Positions 44,610-57,900 of a stretch of DNA of 64,000 nucleotides are shown piece after piece. Origin of the DNA: Patiria miniata (taxonomy: Eukaryota; Echinodermata; Asteroidea; Valvatida; Asterinidae); assembly GCF_015706575.1 (NCBI RefSeq), contig NW_024037069.1, positions 42,415,553 to 42,479,552 on the forward strand. The letters are read 5' to 3'. Position 1 is the first letter of the stretch. Every line of letters begins with the position of its first letter. The notes beneath the pieces were generated by a model. That model saw only the letters and a program-made list of their open reading frames with translations, was not told where the DNA came from and searched no databases. The position numbers and the translations under genes were made by a program.

Positions 44610-45595
44610 TGTGAGCAAAATGAATATTTCGTTTGTCCAAACTTCAGTTTACCCCGACAGTCACATAATTATTATAAAACACAGAGAAACATTTTTTAAA
44701 AATATGATGGAAATGTATTATTTCTAAAACACGTTCGGATGTTTTGTATACATGCATATGCAACTAACTTTGTGTCGTACAAGCGTAGTCCATTTCACCT
44801 AGAGCAATATATAAATCTAAATTCAATCTCGGGATTTATTTACATATTTCAATGATAAGGGCAGATGTTTTGGTAATTAGCGAGCTTGATTTTGTATTTG
44901 ATGTCCAACAGAACGGAACAAAACAGATGGTATGAATGGTAATTATGCAATTGTAAAATAAGATGAGTTTATGCTGAATATTGCTGGAAATATTTATGAT
45001 ACATGCCAAATTTGCATATGTACCAGTTTCCAGTCTTCAAGAGTAATACCACCCTTGATTTTGTTAGGTTATAGTAAAAAAAAATTAAAAATTAAAAAAA
45101 GACTTTTCAGTCTTAAAATAAGTACAGAAATAAAAACATGTCTTTAAAATTAAAAACTTTACAAATTAAAAATTTGGAGTGTACGAACACCACATTTTCA
45201 TAAATCAAATCTAATGTTATTTGGCACTTTTAATTTTAAATATCAAAAAATATGTGTTTTTTTATGATAATTACTTCAATTATGCATTGGCAGGTGATTT
45301 TTCTTTCTGCATACATTTGCTGGAAATACATGCACTTTGTGAGTCCATATTTACAGCAGTGGTAGTAGTAGAAAAATGACTAATGAAAATAGGAAAATAC
45401 AGACTGGCTGAATTTCCAACAAAATTTGGATATTCAGCATAGCTTGATGTTTGAAGGGAAGGGTCAAAGTTCAAGCAAAGCATGCTGGGATACCTACTCA
45501 GTAGGGCATGTGAAATCCAGGGAAACACGGAGGGAACCAGATTTTGCATAATTTAAAATGTAGCTTAGTCCAAAAAAAAGTATAAAAGCACTCTC
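44610..45595. other. Spacer downstream of the tetraspan gene
   Basis: Very AT-rich, with A/T runs near 45070-45260. It should contain the 3' UTR of the tetraspan gene, whose poly(A) signal I could not fix. Confidence 0.35.
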
Positions 45596-45599
45596 GTGA

Positions 45600-47531
45600 T
45601 CACATCATAGCATCCAAATGCCTCCGTGCCAACCACACGTACCCACAGCTGTTAAAAAGAGCCAGGGCCGAACCCAGCCATGTGATCGCAAAGGACCAAC
45701 CGAACGAGACGTATTCATAGGGGGATTCCCCTTGTTGCTGACTCGGCCAATCGGAGAGGAGCTGAGCCCCGCGCAGCGAGAAGATGATCAGGCCGGCTGC
45801 CCCTGCAAGCCCTGAAAGACAGAAACGTGAAATGTGTGTTAAAGTCGCGCTTAAAAAGTGAGGAATGAATTTCTGCCAAATAATTAACTGATATGCCTGA
45901 TAACTTAATGAACGTTAATGATAACTTAATGATATTCAAGATTTTAACCAGTCACATGACTTAGACATTCAGTGAAATCATTCAATGCATCGGCAATTAA
46001 ATGCCCCAGTATGAACAATTTAATGCCTATACTTAATTTAAAGGGAAAATACAACATTTGCAAACATCAAAAAAAAACTACCAAATCACTTTGAAATACC
46101 TTGCTGGACTGTTAGTGAATGACAGTGTAAAGCATCCTGTAAAATCATGGCACCTGGTATACTGTCATTGTCAAGAAAAGTGGTATTTTTGTATCAATTT
46201 CCAACGCTGATCGGCCGATCAGCGTTGGAAACAACTGGCTCTTTTTTCAAATACTGGCCCCAATTGACCATCGCACTTGTTTGCAATCGATTACAAACCT
46301 ATGAACGGGTACAAGCCAGCTAGACTGGTTCCCTGACCTTACAATTCCCCAATGTATGTAAACTGCTCTGTTTCTTCTTATATGGAGTCAGGGAACCAGA
46401 CTACAGGAAAGTGATCGTTTTTCTTGGTTTTTATAGCATTTTCGAAACCAAAACCTCAAAAAAGTCAGTGTAACTATATTTGCTATATATTTCCAACCCC
46501 CCAATTCCATCCATTTCTGAAAATTACAGCAAAAGCAAATGATGTATATTCCCTTTAAGGAATTTAAGAGGTTACATTGTGATGAAATTACCTGCAACTA
46601 TGAATACAAACGCTGTACTGATGTACATCATTTTGGATCTTTTCCTGAGGCAAACCATCGCTAACGCTTCCGCCAAGAAGACCAGAGCCACACCCACACA
46701 GACCAGGATCAAAAATGGCAGCAACAAATCTGAAAATAAAAGTTGAAAGGGTGGAAAAAGCTTTAACATCCAACGGCTTCTTATTTATTAAATTAAAAAA
46801 AACACACACATTTTTCCTAAAACTAAAATGGAATAAAATATGCATATTGTCTGGCCAACTTTTTTCTGAAGTTATTATGTTTATTGAATATATTTTATGC
46901 CGAAAATTGTGTTTTACTATATTACCGTTTCCATGGACTGGGTAGGCGTACTGGGACAAAGGGTCGTCACTCTCTACTTGTACTCTGGAAAGGTAATTTA
47001 TGTTGTGGCATCGTTTTCCTGGAGGAGGAAAAATGTTAGTTTATTAGAATTTGGAAAAATATGCTGATATTTTGTGACTTGTCTTATAATCAGTTTGCAC
47101 TTCAAAATGTATCAAAAAAAGATCACATGGCTTATTAAAAATTGTCACATACATGACATATATGGATCAATGAAATATTAACTAAATTTATTTCACAACA
47201 AAATCCAAACAACAAACTATTATCAAGTATTATCAAACTAATTGAGATCATAACACAAGGAAATATTGCAGTAAACTTCAACATCCATTTTTGTATTCCT
47301 CCGTGATCGCATCTCACCATCATCAGGCAGCGCGTCCGGCCGGTAGCACACCCGCCACACCCCCGCGCTAGCCAGTCTGACGTTGGTGGAGTTCCCACCG
47401 TCCGTGGTGCCACTGCCGAGACGATAGATGAGCCAGTAATCGGAGACTAGACCCATGGCAGTGGCCAGGAAGGCCACCAGCCCGACGAAACACAAGACCA
47501 GCAGGATTTTGGTGTGAGGATGCCACGGCAT
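45600..47531 (-). CDS. claudin-superfamily tetraspan protein, TMEM114/CACNG-like, four exons
   Basis: Minus-strand exons 47531-47318, 47018-46926, 46729-46592 and 45811-45600 join in phase (phase 1 at each junction) to 218 residues, the usual claudin-family size. Start MPWHPHTKILL. Helix 1 at ~8-30; an extracellular loop with an N-glycosylation site (NST, 47-49) and the claudin signature as GVWRVC (57-62) followed by GKRC; helix 2 LLLPFLILVCVGVALVFLAE; helix 3 ISTAFVFIVAGGLAGAAGLI; helix 4 after SFGWSFAITW. W..GLW-C-C plus SFGWS before helix 4 fits TMEM114/TMEM235 and calcium-channel gamma/GSG1 relatives better than junctional claudins. The basic tail WLARRHLDAMM ends without a PDZ motif. A role as an ion-channel or receptor auxiliary subunit is possible but not shown. 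It faces away from SMURF, 1.4 kb apart. Confidence 0.82.
46042..46554. mobile_element. TTAA-flanked MITE, copy 2
   Basis: Almost identical to 19761-20275, in the same plus-strand orientation, in the last intron of the tetraspan gene. Perfect central 34-bp palindrome at about 46198-46231. TTAA on both sides. The high identity suggests recent spread. Confidence 0.75.
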
Positions 47532-47534
47532 GAT

Positions 47535-48940
47535 GATTCTCGCAAGCCTGGTGTTTATTTCCTGATTCTTTTTCCCACTGGCACACCAAGATTCGCATGA
47601 AAGTTTTAAATGCTGTCAATGATATCGCAAGTCGATGTTTTCACAGCAAGGTCACCGATTCTTACGTGTTTAAAATATCAATGTGTCGTGTGCCATTTCG
47701 CCGAAATGACCAATTAATTAATCTCGTCAGTCTGCAGGTGTCCAACAGGTATGCGCGCGCCACAAATACTTGTACCACATTTAGCTATTACTTTCACTAT
47801 GCGGACATGGTACTGTAGGGCTTTGTGACTTGTCTGGTGCGTCACTGTGCGTGTAAGGTGGGCGGCCGTCATTGTCATGTGAAAATTTCTGCTGTTGAAT
47901 CGTCGGTTGAAGCTTTTGTTGGAAGGTAGTCATGCGTGTCTTTGGATTTTTGGGGTTAGGTTAATTGAGCTATAGGTGAATCGTGGTAGACATGTTCTAA
48001 GCAGTTGAGGAAGGCGGGCCCTTAGATTTCGAAATCAAGATCTCATTCAACCTGCAAATTTTCTATCGCTTTTTCTTCAGCACGGCAGCATAACTACATG
48101 TACGAGTACAGTAACCAATGTGTTAATCACTAAAATATAGGTAAGGGCCTAAAATGTCATGAACATTTGCCGAATCTCATCAGTCTAGTACGAAATGTGT
48201 CTCGCGCCCTCTTGCGTCTTACTTTCTGCTATGCTGGCGGTTTATTTTGTTCGTTTAAAGATAGTTTTTATTGAATATCATTCCTAAAGTGGGAAAGGTA
48301 GGTCGTGGTGGGAGACAGGGATCAAAAGTTGAGAAAAAGATAATAGTTCATTTTCAGCACTGAAGGAGAAAAATTGTCCCCCCCCCCGGGCCCACGATTG
48401 ACCTGACAAGGGAACTTCCCAAATTCACTGGTATCCGTCTGTTACTTGCACATTTTTACGAAGAATTCCGATTATCAGCGGATTTCCAAAAAAGACAATG
48501 ACGTAAAACCAGCCAGGAACTTTCATCCAACAGTTGATGTGACAGTCACTTCACGCTGTGCAGAAATACGAACGGATATTTTTAAACAAAAGAAAAATTG
48601 TGACATTGAATAATAATATTCATGTTCTTATCAATGTGTAATTTGGCGGCGATCAGTGCAAATTTAATCTTAACGAGTGGGAAGAGAATTTGACACGAAC
48701 TACACGATCGAAATAAAATACTCAACCAGCTATGTGAACCCGAGGACGATCACGTCCCGTATATTTTACGTACGTTCGAACGTACGCATTGGACCGTACG
48801 TATTATGTGTGCACAGTTCAGGACCACACAAACGAATTGTATGTGAAGTATAGGACCAACAAGATGTTGAATACCAAGATTTTACTGTAGAGTACGTGGC
48901 AGAAAATAACTCCAGTGGTCCAAGAAAATCGCAAATTTCT
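47535..48940. other. Divergent spacer between tetraspan and SMURF genes
   Basis: 1.4 kb holding both promoters. No TATA box picked. At 48769-48786 is a perfect 18-bp palindrome CGTACGTTCGAACGTACG. Otherwise no gene or repeat recognised. Confidence 0.45.
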
Positions 48941-48943
48941 ACA

Positions 48944-51900
48944 ATGCCACATCCATCAACTCGTCGGGAAGGTCCCACAAAGATACGACTTACGGGTAAG
49001 TGAAACTGATGGTGATTTCTTGCGTTGTTTCTCTACGAAAATTATCCGATGATGAGCATGCACACGAACCGTACACTTGCTGTGTAGCTCAGCTGTGCAT
49101 GTGCATCCCATGGCATGCTGTACACATGTACAACTAGCCAAAAACATTCCTCCATGCTGTACATAAGTTCATTTTACATTAATTTAATTTAATTTATGAT
49201 TTTTTTTTATCAAAGTCAGAATTTTAACATTTAACAACAAAAAAGCGTATATGTAGATTTGTTTGAACATGATGAAATGGAAATTGGAATATGGATTGTC
49301 GTGATTGTCTGACAGTTTTATTACATTCTGAAAAAGGTAATTTGAATAAGTTCATTAACGGACCTGCCGATGTAGCCTAACACTTCTAATCCCTCTGTCA
49401 TTAACATTGCCAATATGGGTTTGTGAAATTTTGGGACTGTGATGTTGTCGAGTTTGTTGAATATCGTGAGTTACAATTAGGTTGTGTTGCTTAAGCTATA
49501 TATTCTTAATGTATACCTTTTTGTGTGCAGTCGACACATGTAAGTCATTACATTCTTTCCACTGTCAATGACGTATTTGGCTGTGCAAAAAGTACAAGTA
49601 CATGAATAAGTGATTCTTGGCTTAATCATATTTCTGGAGTCATGATTAAAAATTAAAAGCCTGCCTGGGAAAAGTGGATTTATATTTAATAATAATAATA
49701 TGCAGACTTTTGCAGTTAAATTTGTATGATTCCTTCTTTGCATACTTAATAGAAAGCGATATTTGTTTGATAAAAATAACAATTAATATAAAACTGGGAA
49801 AGAATTAGTATCCAGACGCCACTTCAGCGGTTATGTACAAAGTCTATGGAGAGTCAAGAAATTTTTCTAAGTATTTCCTAACAAAATTGTAAATGTTTCT
49901 CAGTCTCAGATTCATGTCTTTTCAACTTTTTTGCAATGACTGACCTTTATTGAGATGATATATGAAGGAAAAAAGTGGCGTCAGGACAGGTTGCAACATT
50001 CTTTCCTAGAACTGATTCAATTGATAAGAACAAAAATAAAGGTGATGTAGTGGTTCTCCCCTTTTGCTTCTCGCAGACTAATACTACAATAACAATACTA
50101 CCTGACTACAAAGACTGAACTTTGTACTCTAAAGTCTAAATAACAAAATCAAAGTTGTTTACCTAAGTTATGATTATTATCAGAATTTGTTTATAAGAGG
50201 TCCAATTTCTCAAATATTGATTGATAGATCAGGCCAAAAATATAATAGTTCTGCTTCCGGTTTCCCTACCTACCCTATTCTGACAGCCCCTACCCTAATT
50301 GTTTTTTATGGAAAAAATGAGGAAAAATCACCCAAAACCATCAATTAAGTACCTTTTACCCTTGACTACCCTTGAGTTTTTGTACACTACGGTAAGTTTT
50401 ATTGTCTCAGATTTTGCGCGTTCCGCGTCCATATCATGTAATTGGACAATATTTCATAAGCTGCGTCGACTTGATTCTAACGCGATTCTACCGCGATAGG
50501 TCAATTCAACAGGAACCATTAGAAACTTACATGTAATTCATTATTGGAAACAAAGGAAACAATAAAACATCATTTGATTTAGAACACTATGATAGAAATA
50601 ATGGGATTTATACTTTTTAGTTCTGTGTTCGGACAAATTTCATTTCGATCAAAATTTAAAACAGGTATTAATTTGGATGTTGGAATTGCTGCATGACTTT
50701 TATTAACTTACAATAAAACAGCCGTGATCCTGTATTTGTTGCATAAAGTTGAAAAACGTCGAGATTCAAGAAAAAGTACTTCAAAATTGCTTTTAAGTTT
50801 TCAACTGGTTTTAGATTTCCACCTTAGTGCCACTTATTTTTGTGATTTGGAAAATGTCTGTAGAAATCGGTGCACAGCATTCTTAGCGTTGCCCCATATG
50901 TTTTGATTTTGTAAAAAAAACAAATTTTCATATAATTTCACATTTTGATTAGAAACTGAGCACCAATTTTCATGAAAAGCGAGACTAAAGAACACTACAG
51001 CTTTCGTTGTCTACCCAGGAAATGAAATCCAGTATCACCTCAAAAAGACTACAAGCACACACCAAAAAAAAAAAAGTATGATGCAAGAAAAGTACTTCAA
51101 AATTGCTTTTAAGTTTTCAACTAGTTTTAGATTTCCACCTTAGTGCTACTTATTTTTGTAATTTGAAGTATGTCTGTAGAAATCGGTGCACAGCGTTCTT
51201 AGCGTTGTCCCATATGTTTTGATTTTGTAAAAAAACAACCACATTCTCATACAATTTCACTTTTTGAGTAGAAACTGAGCACCAATGTGCATGAAAAGCG
51301 AGACTAAACGACACTACAGCTTTCGTAGTCTACCCAGGAAATGAAATCCGCAGTTTCAACTCAAAAAGACCACAAGCACACACCAAAAACAAGCTGTGAT
51401 CTTGTATTTATTACAAAAGTTGAAAAAAAAGTCAAAACATCGTAATGCAAGAAAAAGTACTTCAAAATTGCTTTTAAGTTTTCAACGGGTCTTAGATTTC
51501 CACCCTACCAGTAGTGCTACTTATTTTTGTAATTTGGAAAATGTCTGTAGAAATCGGTGCACAGCATTGTTAGTGTTGCCCCATATGTTTTGATTTTGTA
51601 AAAAAACCAAATTCTCATACAATTTTACATTTTGAGTAGAAACTGAGCACCAATGTGCATGAAAAGTGAGACTAAACGACACTACAGCTTTCGTAGTCTA
51701 CCCAGGAAATGAAATCCAGTATCAACTCAGAAAGACCACAAGCACACACCAAAAAAAAGCTGCGATCCTGTATTTTTTACATGAAGTTGACAAAAGTCAA
51801 AACATTGTGATGCAAGAAAAAGTACTTAAAAATTGCTTTTAATTTCTCAACCGGTTTTAGATTTCCACCCTTGTGCTACTTATTTTTGTAATTTGAAGTA

Positions 51901-54900
51901 TGTCTGTAGACATCCGTGCACAGCTTTGTTAGCGTTGCCCCATATGTTTTGATTTTGTTAAAACAAATTCTCATAGAATTTCACATTTTGATTAGAAACT
52001 GAGCACCAGTGTTCATGAAAAGTGAGACAAACGACACTACAGCTTTCGTAGTCCACCCAGGAAATGAAATCCAGTATCAACTCTAAAAGACCACAAGCGC
52101 ACCAAAAAAAAAGAAAAAAAGAAGGGGAAAAAAAGGTCATTAAAAAATAGTGAGGTATCACATTCCTAATGAGATCCTTATTGGCAGCGCTGGGCTTCCG
52201 CATTCACTCGGCTGCAGCCCACAGACAAAGGGGAAACGGGAGCGCCAAAAAATTAAGACAGCTGGCCAATTAGTGTCTGGTGGGTAATCTCTGGTGACTG
52301 CGCTGTAGAATATCAGGCCCATGGGGTCAAGGATCCAGACCAGACAGTTGGAAGTGTGAGTGTGATGGGTGGTGGCACTTAGGTCTCTGTTTAAAGGGAA
52401 TGTACATCATCGGCGTTTGCTGTAATATTTAGAAATTTGAACTATTTGAAGGGTTAGTATAATATATCAAGTATTGTTACACTGACATATGTTTGAGGTT
52501 TTGTGTTCGAAAATGCTGGAGAAACCAAGAAAAACAAAAATGTTCAAGTAGTCTGGTTCTCTGACTCCAATAAAGATGAAATTGTTCATTTTATAGATGC
52601 CGGAAAATTGTAAGGTAAGGGAACCAGTCTAGCTGGCCTGCACCCGTTCATGAACATGTAACCAATAGCAAACAAATTTTTGACTGAAAAAAAAATGGTA
52701 AATTTGGAGCAGTAGCTGAAAAATAGTTAAGTTTTTTCCAACGGTGGTCGGCCGACAATTTATATACAAAAATACCTCTTTTCTTGAAAATAACTTCACA
52801 CCAGGTGCCATAAATAATTTTACAAGATGCTTTAGACTGTCATTTACCGGTACCAACATCCTAGTAAGGTATTTTGTAAAAATGTGGTAGTTTTGTTTTC
52901 TGATGTTTGCAAATGTTGTATTCCCTTTAAAGTGACTAGTAGCAGGGTGTGTGCATATATATGTGTGTAAAAATTGACAGTGAGGCTAGCAAAAATTGGA
53001 GATACAGTGGTTTATGTGTGCACCAAGGCTGTGTCCTTCCCGTGTAGTAAGCTTTATTGATTTATTGCCTACACTATTACATGTATAGTCTTGAGAGGAA
53101 AACAATTGCAGATAAATGTAGCAAAAGCTTGGAATTGTAGATCTACACATGTATGCAAGTTAAGCTACAGTACATGTTCTCTGCACACTAAATTAAATGT
53201 TTGTAACATACCGGTACTTGTATACATGTGGCCAGTACATGTACGATGTACGGTACATCAACTCTACACCCATACAGTGTATGCATACAATACGTGTACA
53301 TAATTTTGTAATTAATGCACCGGTACTACATGTATGTAATATGTATGCATACATACTTCTGTATTAAATCCTCTAGGACACAGTACTCATTCAGGGCTAT
53401 ACATGTGCATTAGCATGAAATCCCAAAGGGCTCATTAAGAGGATTGTTACTGCTATGTGTCATTAGTTTTAAGATCATGTTCTTTGGGCCATATGTGCGC
53501 ACTGGCTCAGTGTACAAAATCATGTGAATCACAATGTACATGATCTGATACACCGTGCCCTCTGGAGACATGCACACAATAGGGGACAAAAGATTGTATA
53601 CGTCTCCACAGGGCAATTTATAGATGATACGTCTCCACAAGGTTTTCACAAATAGATATATATGGATTTTACTCAAAAACTAGGAATTTCCAAGGTGGGT
53701 TGATCTGTCGCAAGTGAAAGAGTTTTAGAAAAGGGAAGTCCGAATTTCAGCCAAGGAAATTAATTCTGGAGAAAATAAGAGCATGTTCATGTACTGGTGG
53801 GTCTAGAACTAGATGCTGAAGTATTGAAACAGGAAACGTTGTTTGGAGTAGAAATAACAATTATGAAAAAGTTGAATTGGTTTGGTAGAACTTAAAAGAA
53901 AAAATGATGTGCGCATACTTTGATAAAATTTCCTGTGTTTTGTTTTAATATGCAGGACCTACCGGTACATGTACATGCACATGTCCATGTGTATGTTGAT
54001 ACATGTAGGTAATATTTACTCAATGAACAACATTTGCTTTTGCTGTAATTTTCAGAAATGGACGGATTTGGGGGTTAGTATTTTATAACAAATATTGTTG
54101 CACTGACCTGTTTGAAGTTTTGTGTTCATGGATGCTGGCAAAACTAAGAAAAAGAATGCTGTTGTTGTAGTCTGGTTCCCTGACCCTATTTCGGACGAAG
54201 TGAGCAATTTATAGACGTCAAGGACTCAGGGTATTGTCAGGTCAGGGAACCAGACTAGCTGCCAGCTAGCACCCATTCACAGATGTGTAACCAATTGCAA
54301 ACAAAATGTGGACTGTTCTGTACATTTGGTGAATTTTTGAATTGGGGGCAGTATTTAAAAACAGTCAGTTTTTTTTCCAACGATAGTCGGCCGACCATCA
54401 TTGGAAGTTGACGCAAAAAGTCCACTTTTCTTGAGAATGAAAGCATACCAGGTGCCATGATCTCACAGGATGCCTGAGACTGTTATTCACTTACAGTTAA
54501 AAAGTGAGGTAGGCCCTACTTTTAAAAAAAAATGGTAGTTTTGTTTTTTAAATGTTTGAAAATGTTGTACATTAATTACCTTTAACACATGTACACACAC
54601 TCGTACTGGAATTTTATCCTTGTGGAGACATTCCTTTGTTCTCTTTAGTCTTGTACTAAAGTTTTCGAGTTTTAAAGTTCACTTTCAAAATGCTCTTATT
54701 TTTAACCAGAATTAATTTCCTTGGCTGAAATTCGGACTTAATATCCCTTTTCTAAAACTCTACGGTACCATTTGTGACAGATCAACATACCTTGGAAATT
54801 CCTAGTAAGTAGTATGTGAGTAAAATCAATATATCTATTTCATGAAAACCTTGTGGAGACGTATTCATCTATAGAAATTGCCCTGTGGAGACGTAATCTT

Positions 54901-57900
54901 TTATTCCCTATTGTGTGCACGTCTCCAGAGGGCACAGTGTACCGTTATCAGATCACACTTTTTGGTTAATAAACTCAATCATGAATACACACACACCCAC
55001 TCCAGAACAAAGCAAATTATGTGACCAATAAACCTACATTTTTCTCCCCATCAAATGTACCACATCACTTCACCCCAGTCAAAAAAAAACCACCCAACAA
55101 ATACCGAGTAGAGTAGTCATTAGACATGATGAATGAATTGAATGGATAGATTTCTTTTCCTCGTTATCTGTGAGTGTGACTGAGCCCAGACATTCTTTCG
55201 GCCTCGCTGGGCAGGGTTTCTTTGGAAATGGCTGGTGATTCACCCCCACCAGTCCTTGATCATGGAGACAGATGGTATCCTACCCTAGCGCCAGACACCA
55301 GACACGGGCGATAGTGTTTAGCTCACTGACCACCAAGCCATCACCCGACCGACCGACTGAATCTGCTGGAGCAGACACTACCAAGCAGCTAAAGTGATCA
55401 ATTAATGTTGCTAGCCTGTATTTCTTGATACTTGTCACACAGAGGGACGGTACATTGCGAAATGGATTGGAAGCGGTCCGAAATGGGCAGATATAAATTG
55501 ATGCGACGTTCTGATTTTTTTTTTTTTTGGAGAGTTTATTATACTGATGCTGCGTTTGGGATGGAATTGTTACAAAGTCAGCACTGAAGTGATTGATGGA
55601 CGAAAGTATTTGCCGAGATGAATCACGGAGACGATCTCATTTTGTGTTCCATTTTCTACATTTTTTTGTGGTGGGGAGAAAACATATCACTAAGTTTTAA
55701 CCGCATGCAATGTCATATTTTCCAAGACTTATGACCAGCTACCAATTATTCTTATTCAAATATAATTTACTAATCATAATATTATTAATGGAGATTTTTA
55801 AAGGATTCAGTCCATAAATTAGGGGTCCATATTGTGACATTTTTGTGTCTCTGTTACACCTGACCAGTGTAATGTGCCAAACAGGTTTTGTTAAATTTGA
55901 CTTCAAACTAGTTTTTATTTGTTGGCAGTACTTTGGCAGGTACTTTGCTTTACATAATCACCCTTGGAAATAGAAGGCAATAAGGAATGTGTCCTGAATT
56001 TACAAAATCCTTTATGATGTACATGTAACAGGCACACACACAAAAATTGGAACTCACATGACCCAAAAGCGCAACTTACTGTACATACCGTATTGTTGCT
56101 GTTGCTTCAAGGCATTTTTCTGTATTAATCTCTGGAAGTGAAAACTGAACATTTAAGTAAAATTCATACATACCTAAGACCATTCACGCATTCCTATTGG
56201 TCGAGAGCCCGTCACGTGGCCGGTCTTAAACAGATGTTAAAGACATGGCTAGCTGGTCTTAAACACTTTTCCAGTGTCACATGAAATTTTGGACTTTCAT
56301 GAAATCCGGTGCCTTTTACATGTACGTTTCATTGGTTGAACGTTCAAATTCCCCAAGTATGCATTATGTGCAATACTACCAGTGAATCATTATTTCATAG
56401 TCCGATATTCACACTACACCAGCCAAGCTGCTTTTTGCGGGACATCGCGCAGTACGCGCGACCATGGAGGTGGAATGCGTGACGCGCACGCAATTGTGGA
56501 GGGGCATTCCATATTATAGTCAGAGGGGTGTTTCGAAAACCATGAAGTAAAATTGCTGAACAAAATGGTTAACAACGTCTACTTTTTGATTTTTGGACCG
56601 AAAAGATTGTTTGTTTTTTTACCAAAAAGGTATTTATGAATGGGAATAAATATGTGTTCCGTCGGTATTAAACACTCTGTATAAAACCGGTGGGAGTCTG
56701 GATGGGTGATAATTACCCTCGGCTTCGCCTCGGGTAATTATCACCCATCCAGACTCACACGGGTTTTAAACAGAGAGTTATAATACCTCCGCAACACACA
56801 TTTATTCCCTTAAGAAAAATGTTAAATTTTAGTAATTCGTGAAATCTTAACTTTCAACACAGATTATGTTAGTCCCATTATGTATAATCTGTCCACATCA
56901 AGACATGTACAAAATGTATCACAAGTCTTAACCTGATGTGCATGCATACACGTACATAAAATATGGAGCTAAAACATGTCATGTACATGTACATGTAGCA
57001 ATCATACAGTGTGTGTATACAAAAATGTACATACATGTATATGCAATCACATACTGTACATGAAAAAGGTTGAGTGCATTAATGTTTGTATTGTGTGCAA
57101 TGAGTGTTTACATTTGTATTAAATGGGTGAGGAACATGTACTCGTGCACAGTCTTATGTTAAGTTACATACATCTTCCATGTCCATGTCCATATGGCTGT
57201 GTGCCTGGTACATAAGCATACATGTATATGTACATTGTACATGTACACGTACATGTACATGTACATGACTGAATTTCCAAATGCAGGGTCACTGGCCAAT
57301 TTCCAAGGCCTGCCTTTGTTGCACAGCATGATGGCATGTGTTGTACTGCAAGTTTGCAACCCCCTCTGTGCATGGGATCTGCGCTAGTACAAGTTCATAC
57401 ATGTATACATGTACATTGTATAGTATACAGTACAAACCTCCATTGTCCTCACTTCTGCTTTTGTCATACATTTGTTGATTCATACAATCCTTTGTGAGTT
57501 TTAACATCTAAGAAAATAGAATACTGTTTATATTTTTCTACACTGTAGGTACATTCATACAAACTTTCTGACCACAACACAGTTTGCGTATTGTCTTTGG
57601 TTTGCAGCCCCACATGCTTGTTTCCTTTCGTAGTGAAACTGTAACTTGACAAACGAGACACAATTATATCGCAATACCAAGCGATTGTTCTACCGTGGGA
57701 AAATTTCGATGCTCATAATGTCGACTTCCATGTGGTGCAAATTTCCGGAGAGCACGTTCCTTTATTATTATTTTTCTCCAGTCCAGGAGTGAGTTTATGC
57801 TATTGTATTATGATACAGCTCAATGGGCTTACCATGGGTTTACCACTCCATTGCCATGTGGTTTGACTATTACCGTGAACTTCCGCAAGAAAAAAAAAAG

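Noticed and set aside
50724-52105. CRISPR array or gene family from repeated short ORFs
   Set aside because: Units are ~365 bp contiguous repeats without spacers, in an animal intron; repeated ORFs simply follow the satellite.
57159-57507. Short Met/Tyr/Cys-rich frames
   Set aside because: Produced by ACATGT simple sequence.
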